DNA of 17,827 nt from an uncultured Phascolarctobacterium sp. (GTDB taxonomy: Bacteria > Bacillota > Negativicutes > Acidaminococcales > Acidaminococcaceae): NCBI GenBank assembly GCA_905207485.1, contig CAJLLL010000041.1:1-17827 (forward strand), given 5' to 3'. The notes under the pieces were generated by a model. The model did not search any database, was not told the DNA's origin, and saw nothing but the letters and a program-made list of their open reading frames with translations. Position numbers and translations under genes: made by a program. Shown here in pieces: positions 1-6,155 of this stretch (its first letter is position 1; each line of letters opens with the position of its first letter).

Positions 1-48
1 AATAAATTTTAATCTTTATATTAAAACTAATAGATAGAAAAATAGAAA

Positions 49-302
49 ATTGTAAAACCGCAAGCGGTCATCACAAGGTCGAGGTCATATAAGAAGCACC
101 ATTACGAAAATTCTTTTAGTCACAAAACCGCAAGCGGTCGTCACAAGGTCGAGGGCAAAGTTATTGGTGCGAACGGTTTTGCTAAACTGTAAGTCACAAA
201 ACCGCAAGCGGTCGTCACAAGGTCGAGATCAATTAAAAGACAAGCATTATCGCTTGGGTCATCCGTTGTCACAAAACCGCAAGCGGTCGTCACAAGGTCG
301 AG
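49..302. CRISPR. Short CRISPR-like repeat array (4 repeats, 3 spacers), no cas genes in view
   Basis: A 35-nt unit occurs identically at 119-153, 193-227 and 268-302. A fourth copy at 49-83 is degenerate at its left end (ATTGT instead of GTCAC) with one further change. The unit starts GTCACAA, contains the dyad ACCGCAAGCGGT, repeats GTCACAA and ends GGTCGAG. Intervening sequences are 35, 39 and 40 nt and unrelated to one another. If read on the minus strand, the hairpin is followed by an 8-nt tail (TTTGTGAC) like the 5' handle left by Cas6-type processing, and the decayed repeat is then the leader-distal one, as is usual; the leader would lie right of 302. Repeat and spacer lengths fit type I or III better than type II, but the repeat lacks a GAAAC-like end and I do not recognise its family. 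No cas gene is visible; only 48 nt lie to the left. An iteron-type protein-binding array is the main alternative. Confidence 0.6.
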
Positions 303-414
303 GGCAGGCCTGAAAACCCGCACTACAGGCGGCTAAAAAAGGTATTTTTGAAAAACAAACAAACGTTTTTCTGCCGCATAAATAAAATTCGCCTGCATGA
401 AATGACATAATTTT

Positions 415-428
415 GTAACAAAACCACA
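415..428. repeat. Partial, isolated copy of the array repeat
   Basis: GTAACAAAACCACA matches the first 14 nt of the array unit at 12 positions and then diverges. It lies 147 bp to the right of the last full repeat start, about twice the array period of 74-75 bp. It may be a decayed repeat, a leader element, or an anti-repeat if an RNA is made from the strand opposite the array. Chance similarity in AT-rich DNA is possible. Confidence 0.3.
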
Positions 429-528
429 TTGCCACATACGGCGCTTTAGAACAGATTTTGAAAAACTATGCCCAAAAACTACATATACATTATAACAAAG
501 CGAACAGTTATTAGCAAGTTAATTTTAG

Positions 529-559
529 CTAATCCGCCATTAATGCGGCGGTAGTTTTT
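529..559 (+). terminator. Terminator-like hairpin with short T-tract
   Basis: CCGCC at 534-538 pairs with GGCGG at 547-551 around an 8-nt loop. Flanking CTA and TAG extend the stem past a 2-nt bulge, and five T residues follow at 555-559. It is the only GC-rich hairpin in this AT-rich interval. No gene precedes it on this strand, so if real it would end a non-coding transcript. Confidence 0.35.
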
Positions 560-689
560 AGAAACAAACAATGTTTGCCAAACAAAAAATAAATACCGTT
601 TTTTTGTTTTTTTACGGATATTAGTTATGAAAGAAATTAAATACTAAAAGCGAGGTGAAAATTGCCACAGTGTTTGCGGCAAAAATTAT

Positions 690-821
690 ATGTTGGGATT
701 ATTTTTAATTGTATTGGGAATTATCGTTTTTATATATGAAGTGGATTTTAGTTTATCATTAGTTTTGTTAATTGTTTGTGCTTATTTTGCATATATATTT
801 TTTGGCAATGGAGCAAGATAA
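690..821 (+). CDS. Possible 43-residue membrane micro-protein, or 3' part of a frameshifted one
   Basis: ATG at 690 opens a 43-codon frame ending TAA at 819-821. The product is strongly hydrophobic with two likely membrane segments (residues about 3-16 and 22-38) separated by an acidic EVD turn. No ribosome binding site lies at the usual distance. GAGG at 652-655 is about 35 nt upstream and overlaps a GTG at 655. Reading on from that GTG would join this frame if one T were added near position 661, giving an N-terminus MKICHSVCGKNYM with a Cys-X3-Cys pair. That suggests a decayed zinc-ribbon plus membrane-segment protein. Base composition is much more AT-rich than the core genes. I do not recognise a family. 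Confidence 0.3.
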   Translation: MLGLFLIVLGIIVFIYEVDFSLSLVLLIVCAYFAYIFFGNGAR

Positions 822-866
822 AGAAATTATTATTTTAGTTAATGGTAAAAAAGGAGAGTGTATAAT

Positions 867-1004
867 ATGGTTCTTTTTGAAAAAAGAATTAAAGTTGAAA
901 CATTGGGAAATAATTGCCGGAGGATTGAAGTAAAAAATGTAGTTAAAGAAGATTATGATGAAATTTTGAGTGAGTTGCATCTGAGTACTTCAGAGTTATG
1001 TTAA
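867..1004 (+). CDS. Small hypothetical protein, 45 aa
   Basis: ATG at 867 lies 10 nt after AAGGAG (851-856), a good ribosome binding site, and the 45-codon frame ends TAA at 1002-1004. The protein is soluble and charged: a lysine/arginine-rich first half (FEKRIKVETLGNNCRRIEV) and an acidic second half (KEDYDEILSEL) that could form a short helix. Cysteines are at residues 17 and 45. It lies 45 nt downstream of the other micro-ORF in the same AT-rich island and may be co-transcribed with it. I recognise no family. The Shine-Dalgarno, a plausible amphipathic C-terminal half and biased codon use favour a real gene, but it is short enough for chance. Confidence 0.4.
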   Translation: MVLFEKRIKVETLGNNCRRIEVKNVVKEDYDEILSELHLSTSELC

Positions 1005-1125
1005 AGTAATTGTGGTAGAAAGAGTTGTTTGTTTTTTGTATAAGATTTTAAGCTGATTGGGCAATTTAAAATACTGAAAATTTTTGCTTTGTGATCACGA
1101 AACTATATAAAAAATTTTTTTAAAA

Positions 1126-1136
1126 CGTGGTATAAT
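1126..1136 (+). promoter_or_regulatory. Extended -10 promoter for the exported protein gene, inside a dyad
   Basis: TGG directly precedes TATAAT (1131-1136), an extended -10; no good -35 is found 16-18 bp upstream. The -10 is enclosed by a perfect 6-bp inverted repeat, AACGTG at 1124-1129 and CACGTT at 1141-1146 (11-bp gap). An 8-bp palindrome GTGATCAC lies at 1091-1098, just upstream of the -35 region. Both are placed like operators. The start codon follows about 37 bp after the -10. Confidence 0.6.
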
Positions 1137-1172
1137 ATGACACGTTAAATTTATTAAAATGAGGTAGGTAAC

Positions 1173-2252
1173 GTGAATTTTAAAAAATCGCTGCACAATT
1201 TTTTTATTTTGGCTTTAGCATTACTTCCTTTAAACGCTTTTGCTTCTGATGAACTTATTACCGGCAAAGGTTTGCCGGAAAATTATATTGAAGTAACGGC
1301 GCAGAAAACAACTTCCGGACCAACGCTTATTTTTTCAGACAGCCCGGAAATGGTTTATAAAAACGGCGTTCTTTATCGTGATACGGTGAGCGGCGATGTG
1401 AGAATTTTCTTCCATCATGTTAACGCCATGCAAGGCAATAAAAAACTTGCAGTTCTGTTAACGAATGAAAAAATGCGCCCGGCGGCTTATGAAGTTACAA
1501 ACAGCAGTATCGGCAATGCCGGCTGGCATTATTTAAAAGTAGGCAAAGAAACACAGCAAAAATATTTTAATGCTCAGCATAAGCCGGTTGGGGGCAAACT
1601 TGGATTAGGTGATAATGCTGAATTATTGACTGGTAACGGTTATGTTCTCCAACCAAATCAGCTTTTGGTAGGCACGCTTAACCTGCATACTGACAGGCCG
1701 GTGCAGATAAGTGTAGTGATGTGCGATGAAAATACCGATATTAATTTGTACAATGAATATGCTCCCGTCCAGCCTATGGACGAACACCCATTGCGCGGAA
1801 CTTTTGCCGAGGCGGACTGGAGCTATAATGTGCAGCAGCCGCTTAATACAGACAGCGGTGTTTATATGCTGGAGCTGGCATCAGAAGAGCAGGGCTTTGC
1901 GCAAGGAACAGATGGGACAACAGGTTTAAAAGCTGTTAATTACGGTAATTATGGCGTAGTTTATTCGGTTAACTTTAAAATAAACGGCACCAAACCTGCT
2001 GCAATGTATCTTAATCCGCTGGGCGGTTTGTTTGCAGGTTACGGGCTTTTGAAAAAAGCAGGGGAAAATAAACTTTTGCCGCTGCCGCAGGATAAAGTAG
2101 CAATCGGCGACCGCTATGATGATTTATTGAAACTTGGCACTTTGGAACCCGGTACTTACAGCTTTATCTGGTCGCCGCCGGGAGCATCCAATTTACCTAT
2201 CAGGTTGTACTGGATGCAGGATGGCTACCAATTTCATAACGAGGATAAATAA
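1173..2252 (+). CDS. Exported protein of unknown function
   Basis: The GTG start at 1173 is set by GAGGTAGG at 1161-1168. The 359-residue product begins with a typical signal peptide: basic MNFKKS, hydrophobic core to about residue 21, and an AFA cleavage site before SDE (about residue 25). It is therefore likely exported, with no lipobox and no C-terminal anchor. The rest is rich in short beta-type segments with many Gly, Asn and Tyr. I recognise no catalytic motif or named domain; the ending (YSFIWSPPGASNLPIRLYWMQDG) looks like a beta-sandwich edge. Its TAA abuts the ATG of the rRNA methyltransferase gene with no gap, so the two are probably translated from one message despite no obvious functional link. 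Upstream dyads at the promoter suggest specific control. Orthologues are probably lineage-restricted hypothetical proteins. Confidence 0.85.
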   Translation: MNFKKSLHNFFILALALLPLNAFASDELITGKGLPENYIEVTAQKTTSGPTLIFSDSPEMVYKNGVLYRDTVSGDVRIFFHHVNAMQGNKKLAVLLTNEKMRPAAYEVTNSSIGNAGWHYLKVGKETQQKYFNAQHKPVGGKLGLGDNAELLTGNGYVLQPNQLLVGTLNLHTDRPVQISVVMCDENTDINLYNEYAPVQPMDEHPLRGTFAEADWSYNVQQPLNTDSGVYMLELASEEQGFAQGTDGTTGLKAVNYGNYGVVYSVNFKINGTKPAAMYLNPLGGLFAGYGLLKKAGENKLLPLPQDKVAIGDRYDDLLKLGTLEPGTYSFIWSPPGASNLPIRLYWMQDGYQFHNEDK

Positions 2253-3626
2253 ATGGTAAAAGAAAAACCACCTTTTAAAGTTAATGATACGGCAGAAGTT
2301 GAGATAACAGGCCTTGGCAGCAGCGGTGAAGGCGTAGGCAAAGTTAACGGCTTTACTGTTTTTGTAAAAGGCGCGCTGCCCGGTGAAAAGGTAAAAGTAA
2401 AGCTGTTTCAGGTAAAAAAATCTTATGCTTCCGGCAGTATTTTAGAAATTTTGCAGCCTTCGGCACAGCGTGTAGAGCCACAGTGTCCATTCTATAAAAG
2501 CTGCGGCGGCTGTCAGCTTCAGCATTTAAGTTATGAAGGGCAGCTTGCAGTAAAACGTCAGCAGGTAAAAGATGCTTTGGAACGCATTGGGCATATTGAA
2601 GGCTGCGAGGTGCTTCCTGTTATCGGCATGGAAAACCCGTGGCATTACCGCAACAAAATGCAGTTTCCTGCTGCAAGGACGGAAGGAAAAATTCAAATAG
2701 GCTGTTATGCTGCGCTTACACATAACGTAATTGATATTGAAGACTGCATCATCCAAAAACAGGCAAACAATAAAATTATGCAGGTTGTGCGCAAGTGGAT
2801 GCAGCAGTTTAATATTGCAGCGTATGATGAAACTTACGGCAAGGGCGTTGTGCGCCATGTAATGGGGCGCGTTGGCGTTAAAACAGGCGATGTAATGGCA
2901 GTTATTATTACAGCCTGCTATGATATTCCGCATGCCGGAGAACTTGTAACAATGCTGAAAAATGAAGTTGGCGGCTTAAAAAGCATTGTACAGAACATAA
3001 ACAAAAAACGTACCAATATAATAATGGGCAGCAAAAACCGTGTATTATATGGTAAAAGCACCATTAAGGATAAACTCGGCAGCCTGAAATTCAATATTTC
3101 TCCGTTATCATTTTTTCAGGTAAACAGCGAACAGACAGAAAAACTTTATGCAGCGGCGCTTGATTTTGCTGCATTAAACGGCGGCGAAACTGTTATCGAC
3201 TGCTATTGCGGTACAGGCACAATTTCGCTTTATTTGGCAAAAAAAGCGGGCAGGGTATACGGCATAGAAATTGTAGAACCGGCTATTAAAGATGCTGTTG
3301 CCAATGCAGCAGCAAATAATATCGGCAATGCACAGTTTATTTGCGGCGACGCTGCCATAGAAATGCCGGCTTTACTTGAGAAAGGTGTTAAGCCCAATAT
3401 CGTGCTTTTAGACCCGCCGCGTGCAGGCTGTGATAAAAAAGTTTTGGCAGCCATTGCCGGCGTAAAACCGCAAAAAATAGTTTATGTATCGTGTAACCCG
3501 GCATCGCTGGCACGTGACATGGCATTTTTAACCGAAAATGGTTATAAAGCGCTTAAAGCCCAGCCGGTAGATATGTTCCCAATGACGCACCATGTTGAGA
3601 CGGTAGCAGAAATGATATTGAAATAA
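2253..3626 (+). CDS. rlmD: 23S rRNA (uracil-5-)-methyltransferase, RlmD/RlmCD family
   Basis: The product (457 aa) makes m5U in 23S rRNA (U1939, and also U747 in Firmicute RlmCD enzymes) using S-adenosylmethionine. An N-terminal TRAM RNA-binding domain spans about residues 8-68. Four cysteines that would ligate a [4Fe-4S] cluster follow: C78, C84, C87 and C165, with the signature CPFYKSCGGCQLQH. The methyltransferase fold has DCYCGTGTISL (about 316-326) for SAM, DPPRAGCD (387-394), the nucleophile C414 in YVSCNPASLARD, and the HHVETV base motif with E449. Length is normal for the family. The ATG immediately follows the stop of the upstream exported-protein gene, and the ribosome binding site (GAGGAT) lies inside that gene's last codons, indicating coupling. 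Which of the two uridines is modified cannot be told from sequence alone. Confidence 0.95.
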   Translation: MVKEKPPFKVNDTAEVEITGLGSSGEGVGKVNGFTVFVKGALPGEKVKVKLFQVKKSYASGSILEILQPSAQRVEPQCPFYKSCGGCQLQHLSYEGQLAVKRQQVKDALERIGHIEGCEVLPVIGMENPWHYRNKMQFPAARTEGKIQIGCYAALTHNVIDIEDCIIQKQANNKIMQVVRKWMQQFNIAAYDETYGKGVVRHVMGRVGVKTGDVMAVIITACYDIPHAGELVTMLKNEVGGLKSIVQNINKKRTNIIMGSKNRVLYGKSTIKDKLGSLKFNISPLSFFQVNSEQTEKLYAAALDFAALNGGETVIDCYCGTGTISLYLAKKAGRVYGIEIVEPAIKDAVANAAANNIGNAQFICGDAAIEMPALLEKGVKPNIVLLDPPRAGCDKKVLAAIAGVKPQKIVYVSCNPASLARDMAFLTENGYKALKAQPVDMFPMTHHVETVAEMILK

Positions 3627-3629
3627 GTT

Positions 3630-3658
3630 TTGTAAACCCATATAGAAGTTTGTATTAT
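3630..3658 (+). promoter_or_regulatory. Putative promoter for bcp
   Basis: TTGTAA (3630-3635) and TATTAT (3653-3658) are separated by 17 bp in the short gap after the methyltransferase gene. The bcp start codon follows about 48 bp downstream. Confidence 0.5.
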
Positions 3659-3706
3659 AAAACTGTAAATAATATGTAGTAAATTATATTTAAAGGAGGA
3701 AGAACA

Positions 3707-4165
3707 ATGTTAGAAGCAGGAACAAAGGCTCCGGATTTTACTTTGGAAGATAAGGACGGCAATTTGGTATCGCTGCACGATTTTGCAGGTAAAAAAGTAG
3801 TTGTATATTTTTACCCGAAAGATTCAACTCCGGGCTGCACTCGACAGGCTTGCGCTTTCCGCAATAATTACGGTGAATATAAAAATCTTGGCGTTGAAGT
3901 TATCGGTATCAGCAAAGACAGCGTTAAATCGCACAGTAATTTTGCCGCTAAACAGGAACTGCCGTTTATTTTGTTAAGCGACCCTGAACGCAAAGCCATT
4001 GAAGCATACGGCGTTTGGCAGGAAAAGAAAATGTATGGCAAAGTAAGCTGGGGTGTTGTACGCAGCACATTTGTTATTGATGAAAACGGCGTTATTGAAA
4101 AGGTTTACAAAAAAGCAAAACCTGATACCAATGCAGAAGAAATTCTGGCATATTTAAAAGGCTGA
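3707..4165 (+). CDS. bcp: Thioredoxin-dependent peroxiredoxin (BCP/PrxQ family)
   Basis: This 152-residue cytoplasmic peroxiredoxin reduces hydrogen peroxide and alkyl hydroperoxides with electrons from thioredoxin. The peroxidatic cysteine is C44 in the motif KDSTPGCT, and a resolving cysteine five residues on (C49) makes it the intramolecular atypical 2-Cys BCP/PrxQ type. The thioredoxin-like fold runs the full length (APDFTL near the start, FYPKDSTPGC, GVVRSTFVID late), and size is typical. A near-perfect Shine-Dalgarno (AAAGGAGGA, 3692-3700) fixes the ATG at 3707. It seems monocistronic: it has its own promoter-like sequence upstream and the rimP promoter follows it. No OxyR/PerR-type site is obvious. 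Nothing unusual was noted. Confidence 0.95.
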   Translation: MLEAGTKAPDFTLEDKDGNLVSLHDFAGKKVVVYFYPKDSTPGCTRQACAFRNNYGEYKNLGVEVIGISKDSVKSHSNFAAKQELPFILLSDPERKAIEAYGVWQEKKMYGKVSWGVVRSTFVIDENGVIEKVYKKAKPDTNAEEILAYLKG

Positions 4166-4189
4166 TTTGTTAATTTTAATACAAAAAAC

Positions 4190-4218
4190 TTGTCAGCAAA
4201 CGTATATAGTGATATAAT
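4190..4218 (+). promoter_or_regulatory. Promoter of the rimP-nusA-infB operon
   Basis: TTGTCA (4190-4195) and TATAAT (4213-4218) with 17-bp spacing form a near-consensus housekeeping promoter about 90 bp before rimP. The transcript would start near 4225 and carry the leader hairpin at 4246-4274. Confidence 0.75.
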
Positions 4219-4245
4219 ATATTAAGAAAAATTATGACTTCTTTA

Positions 4246-4274
4246 GAGAGAGTGGGTATTTTACCCGCTCTTTC
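4246..4274 (+). promoter_or_regulatory. rimP-operon leader hairpin (attenuator-like)
   Basis: Positions 4246-4258 pair with 4262-4274 in a 13-bp stem with two G-U wobbles and a UUU loop (core GUGGGUA/UACCCGC). The downstream tract (CTCTTATTA) is only modestly U-rich, so a strong intrinsic terminator is doubtful. Sited in the 5' untranslated region 35 nt before the rimP start, it could be an attenuator, a NusA-responsive pause hairpin or an RNA-stability element. I recall similar hairpins before rimP in other Firmicutes, but cannot confirm homology here. Confidence 0.5.
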
Positions 4275-4309
4275 CTCTTATTAGGGTAATAAAAAGCGGA
4301 GGTGAATAT

Positions 4310-4786
4310 ATGCAGAGTGCGGAAATTGAAAAACTGGTAAGCGCTATGGCGGAACAGATTTTGGAAGGAACGGATATTACGCTGGTAGATGTTGAATATG
4401 TGCGCGAAAAAGACTGGTACCTTAGAATTTATATTGATAAGGCCGGCGGCATTGAAATTGACGACTGCCAGATGGTAAGCGAAAAACTGACAGAAGTTTT
4501 GGATGAGCGTGACCCTATCAAAGATAAATATTATCTTGAAGTTTCTTCGCCGGGAATTGACCGTCCGCTGAAAAAAGACAAGGATTTTGAAGGTGCTTAC
4601 GGTAAAAAGATTGATATTAAATTTTTTGCGCCGTGGGAAAAAAATAAGGAAATAGTAGCTGTGCTGGTAGCGCACGATGATGCGACAATCAGCGCCAAGC
4701 CGATTATTAAAGGGCGCGAGAGTAAAAATGCCGTTGTGTTTGACAGAAAACAGATTGCTATGATTAGACCGCATATAGATTTTTAA
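4310..4786 (+). CDS. rimP: Ribosome maturation factor RimP
   Basis: RimP (158 aa) binds the assembling 30S subunit and helps early 16S rRNA folding and S12 incorporation. The N-terminal alpha/beta domain shows the usual LVDVEYVREKDWYLRIYID pattern (residues 25-43) and the hallmark YLEVSSPGIDRPL at 75-87; an SH3-like C-terminal domain follows (about 92-158). Length matches the family. The ATG is chosen from GGAGGTG at 4299-4305. It opens the operon, after a leader hairpin, and is followed 24 nt later by nusA, the conserved order in most bacteria. Confidence 0.96.
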   Translation: MQSAEIEKLVSAMAEQILEGTDITLVDVEYVREKDWYLRIYIDKAGGIEIDDCQMVSEKLTEVLDERDPIKDKYYLEVSSPGIDRPLKKDKDFEGAYGKKIDIKFFAPWEKNKEIVAVLVAHDDATISAKPIIKGRESKNAVVFDRKQIAMIRPHIDF

Positions 4787-4810
4787 GAGATTTTAGGGGG
4801 AGTAAAAAAA

Positions 4811-5896
4811 GTGAACGCAGATTTTATTATGGCTGTGCAGGAATTGGGCAAGGAAAAGGGCATAGAACCTTCCATTTTATTTGAAGCTGTTGAAGAGGCT
4901 CTGGTAACTGCTTACAAAAAGAATTTCGGCAGCAATCAGAATGTACGTGTAGATTTAAACAGAACAAGCGGAGAGCTGCATGTGTATGCACAGAAGCATG
5001 TTGTTGAAGTACCGGAAGATAATGCCAATGAAATTTCTTTGGAAGATGCACGTAAAATTGACCCGCGTTATGAACTGGACGACATTGTGGAAATGGAAGT
5101 AACGCCGAAAAACTTTGGCCGTATTGCCGCACAGAACGCTAAACAGGTTGTTGTTCAGCGTATCCGTGAAGCAGAACGCGGAATGGTGTTTGAAAAATAC
5201 TATAACCGTGAAAATGATATTGTAACCGGTGTAATTCAGCGCATGGAAAACAGAAACGTTTACATCGACCTTGGCAAAGCAGAAGCTGTTTTAACGGTTG
5301 GAGAACAGATTCCGGGCGAAATTTACGAATATCATGACAGAATGAAAACATATATTCTGGAAGTACGCAAAACCACCAAAGGCCCGCAGATTATGGTTTC
5401 CAGAACTCATCCGGGGCTTTTGAAACGCTTGTTTGAACTGGAAGTTCCGGAAATTCATGACGGCTTGGTAGAAATTAAATCCGTTGCCCGCGAACCGGGT
5501 ATGCGCTCTAAAATTGCAGTTTACACCAAAGATGAAAACATTGACCCTGTAGGCGCATGTGTTGGTCAAAAAGGCATGCGTGTGCAGGCTATTGTAAACG
5601 AACTGCGCGGAGAAAAAATTGATATTGTTAAATACAGCGATGACCCGGCACAGTATGTTGCCAATGCGCTTTCTCCTGCCAAAGTTGTAAGTACGGAAGT
5701 TTTGGAAAATGAAAAAATCTGCCGCGTTGTAGTGCCGGATTACCAGCTTTCGCTTGCTATTGGCAAAGAAGGGCAGAATGCACGTCTGGCAGCCAAGCTG
5801 ACAGGCTGGAAAATTGATATTAAGAGTGAGACCCAGAGCAAGGAAGAACCTTTTGAAGCCGTCGGGGGTGAAACCGATGAAGCAGCAGAAGATTAA
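4811..5896 (+). CDS. nusA: Transcription termination/antitermination factor NusA
   Basis: NusA (361 aa) binds RNA polymerase near the RNA exit channel and modulates pausing, intrinsic termination and antitermination. Visible domains: N-terminal polymerase-binding domain (1-125), S1 domain (about 135-200), KH1 with GXXG at 252-255 (VGQKG), and KH2 with GKEG at 318-321. A short acidic tail (from about 343) replaces the C-terminal acidic repeats of proteobacterial NusA, which is normal for Firmicutes. The start is GTG at 4811, supported by AGGGGG at about 4795-4800; the frame continues into ylxR with a 20-nt overlap. Since NusA acts on its own leader in other bacteria, the hairpin before rimP is a possible target; this is inference. 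Confidence 0.96.
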   Translation: MNADFIMAVQELGKEKGIEPSILFEAVEEALVTAYKKNFGSNQNVRVDLNRTSGELHVYAQKHVVEVPEDNANEISLEDARKIDPRYELDDIVEMEVTPKNFGRIAAQNAKQVVVQRIREAERGMVFEKYYNRENDIVTGVIQRMENRNVYIDLGKAEAVLTVGEQIPGEIYEYHDRMKTYILEVRKTTKGPQIMVSRTHPGLLKRLFELEVPEIHDGLVEIKSVAREPGMRSKIAVYTKDENIDPVGACVGQKGMRVQAIVNELRGEKIDIVKYSDDPAQYVANALSPAKVVSTEVLENEKICRVVVPDYQLSLAIGKEGQNARLAAKLTGWKIDIKSETQSKEEPFEAVGGETDEAAED

Positions 5897-6155
5897 AAAA
5901 ATTCCGCAGCGCAAATGCGTTGGCTGTGGCGAGATGAAAGATAAAAAAGCACTGCTGCGCATTGTTCGTTCTCCGGAAGGTGAAATAACGCTTGATTTAA
6001 CCGGTAAAAAATCCGGACGCGGTGCGTATGTATGCCGCAACAAGGAATGTATTACCAAAGCGGTAAAGGAAAAACGTTTGGAGCGAGCTTTGGAAAAACC
6101 GGTAACAGACGAAGTTTATGCTAAATTATTGGAGGATTTGCCGGATGGACAGTAA
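5877..6155 (+). CDS. ylxR: RNA-binding/regulatory protein YlxR
   Basis: This 92-residue YlxR (RnpM, DUF448) family protein carries the signature RKCVGCGEMKDKKALLR (12-28) and GRGAYVCRNKECITKA (about 49-64). YlxR of Bacillus has been linked to RNase P RNA binding and to nucleoid-associated gene control. I chose ATG 5877 because GGGGGTG (5864-5870) sits 6 nt upstream and the protein then begins right before the conserved core; an in-frame ATG at 5814 would add 21 residues encoded within nusA with no ribosome site. It overlaps the nusA end by 20 nt and ylxQ by 11 nt, so translation is probably coupled. The four cysteines (C14, C17, and two in CRNKEC) are conserved-looking and could bind metal, though this is not shown for the family. 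Confidence 0.92.
   Translation: MKQQKIKKIPQRKCVGCGEMKDKKALLRIVRSPEGEITLDLTGKKSGRGAYVCRNKECITKAVKEKRLERALEKPVTDEVYAKLLEDLPDGQ

Larger units (their letters stand above)
303..655. other. Gene-free AT-rich interval right of the repeat array
   Basis: I see no convincing coding sequence here. The interval holds an inverted repeat (GAAAAAC at 350-356 and GTTTTTC at 365-371), a part-copy of the array repeat at 415-428, a GC-rich hairpin at 534-551 and a T-rich stretch between CCGT and ACGG (about 598-616). It could be a CRISPR leader, a small RNA locus, or decayed sequence. Confidence 0.5.

Noticed and set aside
141..323. Minus-strand 60-aa frame through the repeat array
   Set aside because: Its protein repeats (LVTTACGFVT) are just the DNA repeat read in frame; no ribosome site.
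340..428. Type II tracrRNA on the minus strand
   Set aside because: The partial anti-repeat is followed by no convincing nexus or stem loops, and spacers of 35-40 nt do not fit type II.
861..866. TATAAT as a -10 for the 45-aa ORF
   Set aside because: It directly abuts the start codon with no -35, and a Shine-Dalgarno lies further upstream, so it is probably incidental.
4166..4200. Terminator after bcp (GCTGA ... TCAGC)
   Set aside because: Only 5 bp with a long loop and no T-tract, overlapping the rimP promoter.
5814..5876. Longer YlxR start within nusA
   Set aside because: No ribosome site at 5814, whereas 5877 has GGGGGTG upstream and matches the family start.
5291..6058. Minus-strand 255-aa open frame
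   Set aside because: It lies wholly opposite nusA and ylxR, is Phe/Asn-rich as expected from antisense codon composition, and has no ribosome site.
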